From contig JAFTJJ010000074.1 in the NCBI GenBank assembly GCA_017456465.1, forward strand, positions 1 to 5,738: 5,738 nt of DNA. Reading direction: 5' to 3'. The notes beneath the pieces are model-generated. The model had not been told where the DNA came from and searched no databases. It worked only from the letters and a program-made list of their open reading frames with translations. The translations under genes and the position numbers were made by a program. This document shows positions 1 to 5,237 of the stretch, piece by piece (within the stretch, counting starts at the first letter, position 1; every line of letters starts with the position of its first letter). This DNA comes from Clostridia bacterium. GTDB taxonomy: Bacteria > Bacillota > Clostridia > Christensenellales > UBA1242.

Positions 1-277
1 CAGAAAATCTCATCAAGTTGTCAACTTCAATTGCGCACCTTGTTCTCATTGTGGTTTCAATGTACTTCGCCTTTCTGTCAGCCAAAACCAATGCCCTCGT
101 GACAAGTTTTTCGCGCTTTTTGAGATTTGCAAGTTCACCAGTCTTTTGCTCAAGTTGTTTTTTGAGAACTGCGATCTCTTGTGCTTGGTTTGCAACCATG
201 AGTTGAGTCTCAATCATATTTTTTCTCACAAGCTCATCTGCTTGTGCCTTTGAATAATTTTTTTTCTTTTCAGCCAT
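1..277 (-). CDS. Small coiled-coil protein, partial (C-terminus beyond window)
   Basis: This reading frame opens with ATG at 277-275 and stays open for 92 codons to the left edge, so the C-terminus is missing. The first residues are MAEKKKNYSKAQ. Residues 22-66 form a strong amphipathic coiled coil: positions 35, 42, 49 and 63 are I, L, L, L, and positions 38, 52 and 59 are L, L, V. A second Lys/Arg-rich helical stretch follows (LVLADRKAKYIETTMRTR). No signal peptide or membrane segment is visible, so it is probably cytoplasmic. The ATG lies within the last codons of lgt, an 8-bp ATGGCTGA overlap that suggests translational coupling. An AGAGG lies about 13 nt upstream, rather far for a ribosome site. 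The family is not recognised. The layout is loosely reminiscent of DivIVA-like coiled-coil proteins, but that is a guess from helix pattern only. Confidence 0.72.
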   Translation of the reverse strand, partial: MAEKKKNYSKAQADELVRKNMIETQLMVANQAQEIAVLKKQLEQKTGELANLKKREKLVTRALVLADRKAKYIETTMRTRCAIEVDNLMRFS

Positions 278-1082
278 TTGTCTTTTCCAACCTCTTTTTC
301 TTGAAATACTTAACCAAAACAACCAACAATAAAACAGCTCCAGCCACAATCATGATGACACTCATCGCCAAGGAAAAAGGAATGTTTCCAATCATCAAAA
401 TGAACTTTGAATTTCTCCTTGGTTCAAGAATTGATCTGATCACACCATAAAACATCAAATATCCCGCTGTGACAACACCACGAATTTTGACTTTTTTGTA
501 CAAAATAAATAACCCAACAAACCCCAAAACATCAAGCACAAATTCATAGAAAAACAATGCTTCAAAAAAAGCTCCATTCACTTCAACTGCAAAAGGAAAA
601 AATTGCCATGCAGGATCGGTGATCAAATTTCCATAAATTTCTGAATTAAAATAGTTCCCCCATCTTCCAATGCCTTGAGCCAAAATGAGGACAACCACAA
701 GCAAGTCAGCAGATTCCAAAATTGATCGTTTTTTCACAAGTCTCAAAATCACAAGTCCCAAAAGCCCACCAACAATTGCCCCAATGATGCTCATTCCTCC
801 AGACCTAAATTCAAAAAAGTCTGCAATGGATAAGCCACTGTCAAAAAGAACAGCAAACAGCCTTGCAAAAATAATTCCAAGTGGCAAAATTGAAATCAAA
901 ATTTCAAAATTGAAGTTGGAATCAAGCTTTCTGATTTTAACAAGCAAAAAACTCAATACATACGCGACAAGAATTGCAAGACTAATAATGACACCATACC
1001 AATAAATGTCGATGCCAAAAACAGAAAATGCAACCCTTTCAACTCCCATAATATTCATAATTTCATTATAAAAAATAATCAT
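270..1082 (-). CDS. lgt: Prolipoprotein diacylglyceryl transferase
   Basis: Lgt moves the diacylglyceryl group of phosphatidylglycerol onto the lipobox cysteine of prolipoproteins, the first step of lipoprotein maturation in the cytoplasmic membrane. The 270-residue length is usual. Several hydrophobic segments are visible, with YWYG at 27-30 in the first. The family signature GRWGNYFNSEIYG occupies 139-151, and its R140 corresponds to E. coli Arg143. Near the C-terminus YGVIRSILEPRR (212-223) supplies equivalents of Tyr235 and Arg239 (Y212, R216). The loop normally reading GG-(I/M)-(A/S)-x-H-GG is GGMSIIGA (95-102), so the usual His103 is isoleucine here. The C-terminus is a short basic tail. 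The start is uncertain: ATGs at 1082, 1058 and 1049 are in frame, none has a Shine-Dalgarno, and homologues begin nearer MGVERVAFS (1049). The outermost start is given as coordinates, but 1058 or 1049 is more likely. The stop overlaps the next gene by 8 bp. Confidence 0.95.
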   Translation of the reverse strand: MIIFYNEIMNIMGVERVAFSVFGIDIYWYGVIISLAILVAYVLSFLLVKIRKLDSNFNFEILISILPLGIIFARLFAVLFDSGLSIADFFEFRSGGMSIIGAIVGGLLGLVILRLVKKRSILESADLLVVVLILAQGIGRWGNYFNSEIYGNLITDPAWQFFPFAVEVNGAFFEALFFYEFVLDVLGFVGLFILYKKVKIRGVVTAGYLMFYGVIRSILEPRRNSKFILMIGNIPFSLAMSVIMIVAGAVLLLVVLVKYFKKKRLEKTNG

Positions 1083-1093
1083 AAAAAATGCAA
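1065..1093 (-). promoter_or_regulatory. Candidate promoter of lgt
   Basis: On the minus strand a perfect TATAAT (1065-1070) lies 17 bp downstream of TTGCAT (1088-1093), which matches the first three bases of the -35 consensus. The expected transcription start, about 7 nt past the -10, is close to 1058, exactly at the second in-frame ATG of lgt. Another TATAAT at 1105-1110 has no good -35. The whole region is extremely AT-rich, so chance -10 matches are likely. Confidence 0.45.
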
Positions 1094-1130
1094 TTAATTA
1101 ATCAATTATATTCATATATTTTTATGATTA
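1076..1130. repeat. 12-bp inverted repeat upstream of lgt
   Basis: The arms TAATCATAAAAA (1076-1087) and TTTTTATGATTA (1119-1130) are perfect inverted copies separated by 31 nt. The inner arm fills most of the -35/-10 spacer of the candidate lgt promoter and contains the outermost lgt ATG. The spacer holds a smaller palindrome, ATTAATTAAT. It could be an operator or a chance product of AT-rich sequence. Confidence 0.5.
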
Positions 1131-1172
1131 ATTTGCGAAAATTGTGAAAACACCCAAACATTTCCATCACAC

Positions 1173-1207
1173 AAAAAAAAGACCCACGAGAAAATTCGTG
1201 AGTCTTT
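1173..1207 (-). terminator. Rho-independent terminator of the 680-residue gene
   Basis: Read on the minus strand, a 12-bp stem (AAAGACTCACGA paired with TCGTGGGTCTTT, one G-U pair) closes a 6-nt loop and runs into a tract of eight T. It starts 20 bp after the TAA stop of the 680-codon gene and separates it from lgt. Confidence 0.92.
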
Positions 1208-1227
1208 AAATGTTATTTTAAAAATTG

Positions 1228-3270
1228 TTAAGCACCAAGTTCACCATTTGATTCGTTTGGATTGCCCTTGTTTGAACTTCCAGAACCACCAGATTGTGTG
1301 GTGTCTTCTTCCATTCCGTTTTCAGTCGCGTCACTCACTGATCCCGCACCTTGTTCAGGCGTTGCAGATTCGTTTTGCTCTGGAGATTGTCCTTGATTTT
1401 CAAGCACAGACTTGAGTGCATCAAGTTCTGCTTGCAAATCAGATTTTTCACCATTAACTTTAACAAATTCTTCGTGAATGCTCACAATTGCCTCAATGAG
1501 ATCAGCCTTTTGTTCCTTAAGCTCTTGCACTTCTGCTTGCAAGTTTTGTGTTTCAATGAGAGTCATTGTTGGGAAATTCTCTTCTTGTTCAAGAATCTTT
1601 TCAAGTTCAGCAATATATGGATCGATTTGATTGTTGATCTCTGTTTCAAGTGCTTCAACATCAAGATTTCCGTTTTCATCCATGAAAGCATCAATGCTCA
1701 TGTCAGATCCAATAAGTTCCAAAACAAGATCATTGAACACATCGTCAGCCTCATGAAGTGTGCTTTGAATCAAATATTCACTCACAATTGCACCAGCAAG
1801 CTCATCATCAGCCATAAACGCTTCAAGATCAAATTCTTTTGTAACGTTTCCATTTTCATCGGTCACATCAACAAAATATTTTGCTTTTTGCTCTTCAGTC
1901 AAAATTGAAGAAATTTCATCGTACATGTTTTGAGCAAAAGTTGCAGCATTTTCATAGTCATTCATCGCATTGTTGAAGTTTTGAATTGCGGCATCAAGCG
2001 CAGCATGATCACCATTCAAAACTGCAATGATGTCATTGATGTTGTAAGTTCCATCTTCATTTTCAAAAGTGCCCTTCAAATCCTCATGGTTGTTTCCAAT
2101 TGCATCGAGAATTTGTCCCATTGCTTCCCTGAGCGCTGCTCTTTCTTTCGCTGCTTGTTCATAGTTTTCACTAAGAATTGTGTTTTCTTTTGTGAGATCA
2201 TCAACTTGATTTGAAAGTTTTGATGAAATAATTCCAAAAGTCAATGTACCAGCGACACCAAGAACTCCAACAACAGCAGCTGCACCAGTCCAAAATTTCC
2301 TCATTCTTCTTTCTCTTGGAAGATCATTCATCGCCTTTGTGATTGCTTCATCGATTTTTGAAACCATCATGTCATCAGCCACAACCAAATCCATGTTGAG
2401 TCGAAGAGCTTTCCCATCTGGACCATCAAATTCTTCATAATACTCAGCAATTTCTTCAGCAGTCATTGTTCTTGAAACTTGTTCAAAAACCTTTTCAACA
2501 ACATCTGCATAGATCTCATATTGGAAAGACTTGCTGATTGCATTGTCAACCAATGAAACAAGTGTGTCATCAGCGATAACTTTTTTCATGTCAAGCTTCT
2601 TTTCACCATCAGCACCCAAAACATAATATGCTTCTCTTTGATCTTCAGGCATCGTTGCTGCAACTTTTTCAAAAACAGATTTCACAAGTGCTGAGTGTCT
2701 CAAATACAATGCAGCATTTGTGTCTCTTTCGCCCCTTGTTCTTTCAAGCTCAGTTTCAGTTGATGATTCAGCAACAGTTGCTCTTCTGCTTGCAATCTCA
2801 AGAGCAGCAAGGAGTCTTGCGTTTTCAGCATGAAGACCTGCATTCTCTCTTGAAAGCACGGCGTTTGACTCTCTGTATCTTTCATCAACCAATGCGCTTG
2901 CAAAAGTTGTGAGAACTGTTTTGATTGCTTTTGTGTTGAGTCCAGCATAGTCCCCTGTTGTTCTCTTTTCAGACTCGAGCTTTGCAACGTGTGCAGTTGC
3001 TTGAGTTATGAAACCTTCGGCAGTTTGAGTTGTGTCAAGATCTCCACGTTTTGAAACATATGCTCTTGCAACTGAAAGTTGAATGTCCGCATTTGTCTCT
3101 GTCGCCAAGAATTTGCTCACAGCAATAACTCTCTGACGAGCCTCCCTATCTGTCATGCCAGCTTCATGCAAAAAATCAGCAACCTCTGCCTCAAACTTTG
3201 TGAGATCAACGTCGCCTTTTTCATTCATGCAAGCCGCCAAAATTTCATTAAGATTCTTTTTTGTTGCCAT
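1228..3270 (-). CDS. Unrecognised single-pass membrane protein with internal repeats and coiled coils
   Basis: I do not recognise this 680-residue protein. Residues 1-320 lack a signal peptide and are charged, with an Ala/Glu/Arg-rich coiled coil at about 132-182. One membrane segment lies at about 326-349, preceded by RERRMRK, so the positive-inside rule predicts an inside N-terminus and outside C-terminus. Coiled coils follow at about 350-385 and 553-623. Residues 624-680 are a Gly/Ser/Asn/Glu-rich tail with no LPXTG-type motif. A divergent module recurs at about 196-249, 258-314, 383-432, 446-503 and 507-555, and its core is recognisable at 5-35: a helix, an acidic Gly turn such as DENGN or ADGEKK, then a D-hydrophobic helix often ending ADD. 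The ATG at 3270 follows GGGGGA by 8 nt. The gene is monocistronic, with a perfect-consensus promoter and its own terminator. A scaffold, envelope-linking or sensory role is possible, but no catalytic motif was seen. Confidence 0.88.
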   Translation of the reverse strand: MATKKNLNEILAACMNEKGDVDLTKFEAEVADFLHEAGMTDREARQRVIAVSKFLATETNADIQLSVARAYVSKRGDLDTTQTAEGFITQATAHVAKLESEKRTTGDYAGLNTKAIKTVLTTFASALVDERYRESNAVLSRENAGLHAENARLLAALEIASRRATVAESSTETELERTRGERDTNAALYLRHSALVKSVFEKVAATMPEDQREAYYVLGADGEKKLDMKKVIADDTLVSLVDNAISKSFQYEIYADVVEKVFEQVSRTMTAEEIAEYYEEFDGPDGKALRLNMDLVVADDMMVSKIDEAITKAMNDLPRERRMRKFWTGAAAVVGVLGVAGTLTFGIISSKLSNQVDDLTKENTILSENYEQAAKERAALREAMGQILDAIGNNHEDLKGTFENEDGTYNINDIIAVLNGDHAALDAAIQNFNNAMNDYENAATFAQNMYDEISSILTEEQKAKYFVDVTDENGNVTKEFDLEAFMADDELAGAIVSEYLIQSTLHEADDVFNDLVLELIGSDMSIDAFMDENGNLDVEALETEINNQIDPYIAELEKILEQEENFPTMTLIETQNLQAEVQELKEQKADLIEAIVSIHEEFVKVNGEKSDLQAELDALKSVLENQGQSPEQNESATPEQGAGSVSDATENGMEEDTTQSGGSGSSNKGNPNESNGELGA
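1606..3258 (-). repeat. Divergent protein repeat module, about six copies
   Basis: Within the 680-residue protein, modules of about 50-58 residues occupy 2685-2524, 2499-2329, 2124-1975, 1935-1762 and 1752-1606. A shorter core lies at 3258-3166. The first two full copies align closely: VFEKVAATM with VFEQVSRTM, then YY, an acidic turn with DG, L-(D/N)-M, V-x-ADD, and a final (V/I)D-x-AI-x-K. The core MNEKGDVDLTKFEAEV near the N-terminus resembles MDENGNLDVEALETEI at 530-545. The copies diverge too far to be seen as direct DNA repeats, which indicates old duplications. They lie on both sides of the membrane segment (2295-2224). Confidence 0.7.
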
Positions 3271-3273
3271 TTT

Positions 3274-3291
3274 TATATTCCCCCAAATATA
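3274..3291 (-). promoter_or_regulatory. G-run ribosome binding site in a small A-U hairpin
   Basis: The only ribosome-site candidate for the 680-codon gene is GGGGGA at 3279-3284, 8 nt before the ATG. It matches the usual AGGAGG only in part. The G-run forms the 6-nt loop of a perfect 6-bp all-A-U stem (TATATT and AATATA). Such a stem is weak, so the site is probably open in the cell. Confidence 0.4.
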
Positions 3292-3341
3292 TATTCAAAT
3301 GAACACTGTTTTCTGATCTAGCCCTCATTTTTTGTGACTAT

Positions 3342-3370
3342 ATTATACTATATGACCACCCCATTGTCAA
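3342..3370 (-). promoter_or_regulatory. Perfect-consensus sigma-A promoter of the 680-residue gene
   Basis: On the minus strand TTGACA (3365-3370) and TATAAT (3342-3347) both match consensus exactly and are separated by exactly 17 bp. The predicted start near 3335 gives a 5' leader of about 65 nt. It lies between the acpS terminator and the 680-codon gene, so that gene is its obvious target. It predicts strong, housekeeping-type transcription unless a repressor acts here. Confidence 0.9.
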
Positions 3371-3419
3371 TACCTCTTTTTGAAATAAATTGATGCCTTT
3401 TTGTTCCCCAAAATCCAAC

Positions 3420-3447
3420 AAAAAACACCCCGAAAACTCGAGGTGCT
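3420..3447 (-). terminator. Rho-independent terminator of the yigZ-recX-acpS operon
   Basis: On the minus strand CACCTCG (3439-3445) pairs with CGGGGTG (3426-3432) around a 6-nt loop, with one G-U pair. The stem can extend by two weaker pairs, and a run of six T follows. It lies about 18 bp past the acpS TAA and upstream of the promoter of the 680-codon gene. Confidence 0.85.
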
Positions 3448-3464
3448 GAGATGGTTTTATGCCC

Positions 3465-3851
3465 TTATTTAATCTCAACGACAGCGATGGAAAAACCGCC
3501 ATCATGAGATATTGACAAATTGACTTCACTCAGGTTTTTTGATTTCAAATATTCACCAATTTTGTCAGTAATCACAATGAAAGGCTCACCTGACTTTTTG
3601 TGATCAATTTCAATGTCAGAAAGCGAAAAAGCGTCACCAAGTCCAAGCCCAAGAGCCTTCAAAAAAGCTTCTTTGGCATTGAACATTCCAGCAAACGTGT
3701 TGTCTCTTTGTGAGCAAGCATCACCAATTGTTTTTGTGATTGCCTTCTTGTTTGCATACTCAACCTCAGCCTTTGTGAACACTCTGTTGTTCACATCAGA
3801 CTTTGCCAGTTTTGAAACTCTTGAAACTTTGATAATGTCAACTCCAATCAT
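3465..3851 (-). CDS. acpS: Holo-[acyl-carrier-protein] synthase
   Basis: AcpS transfers 4'-phosphopantetheine from CoA to the conserved serine of apo-ACP, activating it for fatty-acid synthesis in the cytoplasm. The 128-residue length is typical. Motifs in order: GVDII at 3-7 with metal-binding D5, the VFTKAEVEY segment at 24-32, FAGMFNAKEAFLKALG at 53-68 with metal-binding E61 in KEA, and SISH at 113-116 near the C-terminus. The usual Arg in FAGR(F/W)xxKEA is Met57 here. The start is secure: AAGGAG lies 8 nt upstream, and homologues begin at the same place. The ATG overlaps the recX stop in an ATGA, so translation is probably coupled. It is the last gene of the operon. Confidence 0.95.
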   Translation of the reverse strand: MIGVDIIKVSRVSKLAKSDVNNRVFTKAEVEYANKKAITKTIGDACSQRDNTFAGMFNAKEAFLKALGLGLGDAFSLSDIEIDHKKSGEPFIVITDKIGEYLKSKNLSEVNLSISHDGGFSIAVVEIK

Positions 3852-4465
3852 TCTTCTTTCTCCTTTTTTGCAGCTTCAATCACACTGCTGATAATATCAA
3901 ATGAAAAACCTTTTCTTGCAAGCCCAGCAAACAAATTGTTTTTTGTTTTTTCATTCCACTCTTTGCCGCGCAAATACTTCCTTGCATAAGCCAAGGCACC
4001 ATCTTTTTCACTTTCTTCATCAATTTCTGCAAGCGCCTCAGCCATGTCCTCAGCCAAAATCCCCTTTTGCTTGAGTTTGCTTTCAAGCTCCCGCCTGCTT
4101 TTGCCAGGAAAAGATCTCACAAAAGCTTTCGCAAATTCAGCATCATTCAAATATCGATATTCTTTCAGCTTGTCAATTGCCTTTTGAATCACACTTTCAT
4201 TAAAACCCTTTCGTGCAAGCTTGTCCTTGATTTCCTTGCTTGACTTGCTTGTGATTGCAATCATTCCAAGCGCAGCTTCAAAAGCTGATGACACTTCACT
4301 TTCTTCAATGATCAACTTGAGCTTGCCTTCATCAATAACTTTGCCAGTTTTGAGACCGTGCTTCACCGCTGATTCAAACGAAAGACCGCTCACGAACTCT
4401 CCATCAACAAAAACATTGACACGCTTTTTGTTTTTTTGACTTGAAATTTCAGTGATTGTTCCCAT
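3848..4465 (-). CDS. recX: Regulatory protein RecX
   Basis: RecX binds RecA filaments and modulates their growth, limiting recombination and SOS induction. The 205-residue protein begins with the beta-rich N-terminal segment usual in Bacillota RecX (RVNVFVDGEFVSGLSF, 15-30). Three helical repeats follow: about 63-108, containing the KEIKDKLARKGF motif; 109-148, containing YLNDAEFAKAFVRS (105-118) and KSRRELESKLKQKGI (122-136); and about 156-200, ending with a second LARKGF motif. The C-terminus is a charged KKEKEE tail. The ATG at 4465 has AAGG about 6 nt upstream, and it starts 2 bp after the stop of the YigZ gene. The gene ends in a 4-bp overlap with acpS. No recA is in the window, so the usual recA-recX neighbourhood is absent here. 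Confidence 0.93.
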   Translation of the reverse strand: MGTITEISSQKNKKRVNVFVDGEFVSGLSFESAVKHGLKTGKVIDEGKLKLIIEESEVSSAFEAALGMIAITSKSSKEIKDKLARKGFNESVIQKAIDKLKEYRYLNDAEFAKAFVRSFPGKSRRELESKLKQKGILAEDMAEALAEIDEESEKDGALAYARKYLRGKEWNEKTKNNLFAGLARKGFSFDIISSVIEAAKKEKEE

Positions 4466-4467
4466 AA

Positions 4468-5112
4468 TTAACCTTGTGTGTTGATTTTGTAATATCCAGT
4501 GCCAATTTTTGTGATTGAACTTGCCTCTCTCACCCTTGCCCTTATTTCTTCCAAAACCTTTTCACTTGTTCCAACAGGGATTGCACACTTTATCATTGGC
4601 ATTGATTCATTAAAATCTCTTTCAATGATTGGCAAATCCTTTTCAGAAAGAACTTTTCCAAGACTCGCATAATCGTTGTATGACACCTTCATTTCAAAAA
4701 GAGTGCAAAACTCCATTTTGTATTTGTGTGCATTTTTCACAGCCTCATTTGCAATGAAACCAAAAGTTCGGGTAAGCCTGCTTTTGCCAAGCTCTTTTCC
4801 CCCAAAATAACGAACAACTGCAACCATCGTTTGCGTCAAATTTGCCTTGCGGATTGACTCAAAAATCGGCATTCCTGCAGATCCCGCTGGCTCACCATCA
4901 TCGTTGTTTTTTGCCACGGAATAGTCTTCGCCCAAAATGTAGGCATAAGGAATGTGCGCAGCATTTGGATTGCTTTTTTTGAGTGTTCCCAAAATTTCTT
5001 TGACCTCTTCAACACTTTCCACATGCACAGCCACTGCAATAAATCTTGATTTGTTAACTTCAACTTCAGCCATTGTTCTGTCTTCAACTGAAAAATATGG
5101 ATTGTTTGCCAT
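4468..5112 (-). CDS. IMPACT/YigZ family protein (UPF0029)
   Basis: This 214-residue protein has the N-terminal UPF0029 domain shared by bacterial YigZ and eukaryotic IMPACT, a family with suggested links to translation or nucleic-acid binding but no firmly settled bacterial reaction. Conserved landmarks are KSRFIA (21-26), AAHIPYAYILG (51-61) with the family histidine at 53, DDGEPAGSAGMPI (71-83) and VVRYFGGKELG (99-109). After RYFGG the family usually reads (I/V)-x-LG-x-GGLVRAY, whereas here it is KELGKSRLTRTF, which loses the Gly-Gly. Residues from about 130 form the C-terminal domain. The start is supported by AGGAG 7 nt upstream. This is the first gene of the recX-acpS operon, 2 bp from recX. 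Confidence 0.92.
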   Translation of the reverse strand: MANNPYFSVEDRTMAEVEVNKSRFIAVAVHVESVEEVKEILGTLKKSNPNAAHIPYAYILGEDYSVAKNNDDGEPAGSAGMPIFESIRKANLTQTMVAVVRYFGGKELGKSRLTRTFGFIANEAVKNAHKYKMEFCTLFEMKVSYNDYASLGKVLSEKDLPIIERDFNESMPMIKCAIPVGTSEKVLEEIRARVREASSITKIGTGYYKINTQG

Positions 5113-5133
5113 GAATTATCTCCTATCTGCTTT

Positions 5134-5161
5134 ATTTTATCATAACACTTAAAAATATCAA
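5134..5161 (-). promoter_or_regulatory. Candidate promoter of the yigZ-recX-acpS operon
   Basis: On the minus strand TTGATA (5156-5161) lies 16 bp from TAAAAT (5134-5139). An overlapping alternative is an extended -10, TGTTATGAT, with its hexamer at 5139-5144 but no clear -35. Either lies between the upstream terminator and the AGGAG site of the YigZ gene, giving a short leader of roughly 15-25 nt. Confidence 0.55.
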
Positions 5162-5186
5162 AATTAAATAAACAACTTTTTTAATC

Positions 5187-5227
5187 AAAAAAGAAAAAGC
5201 ATGAAATAATGCTCTTCCATGCTTTTT
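5187..5227 (-). terminator. Rho-independent terminator of the pseudouridine synthase gene
   Basis: On the minus strand a 13-bp stem with one G-U pair (arms 5215-5227 and 5194-5206, core GCATGGAA with TTTCATGC) closes an 8-nt loop and is followed by C and six T. It begins about 10 bp after the TAA stop. Confidence 0.88.
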
Positions 5228-5237
5228 TCAAAAATAA

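Noticed and set aside
1105..1110. A second TATAAT upstream of lgt on the minus strand.
   Set aside because: No acceptable -35 lies at 16-18 bp, and the TGnn spacing is one base off an extended -10. Probably chance in AT-rich DNA.
1675..1682. DENGN turns in the repeat modules as EF-hand calcium sites.
   Set aside because: The 12-residue loop lacks the Gly at position 6 and the spacing of ligands, and other copies (ADGEKK, DGPDGK) do not fit. Calcium binding is not claimed.
1351..1908. A 185-codon plus-strand frame opposite the 680-codon gene, rich in Cys and Phe.
   Set aside because: It is the antisense of the Glu/Lys-rich coiled-coil coding region, which automatically reads as Phe, Leu and Cys. 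No ribosome site was identified.
2700..2987. A 95-codon minus-strand frame within the 680-codon gene.
   Set aside because: It is an out-of-frame shadow: Gln/Leu-rich content results from frame-shifted Ala/Glu codons, and the main frame is continuous with coherent domains.
3248..3328. A 26-codon reading frame on the minus strand in the leader of the 680-codon gene, overlapping its start out of frame.
   Set aside because: It has no Shine-Dalgarno, its composition is unremarkable, and a chance ATG in a 65-nt leader is common. Attenuation by this frame cannot be supported.
3338..3529. A 63-codon minus-strand frame across the acpS end and the intergenic region.
   Set aside because: It overlaps acpS in another frame, crosses the acpS terminator and spans the consensus promoter; no ribosome site or protein-like features.
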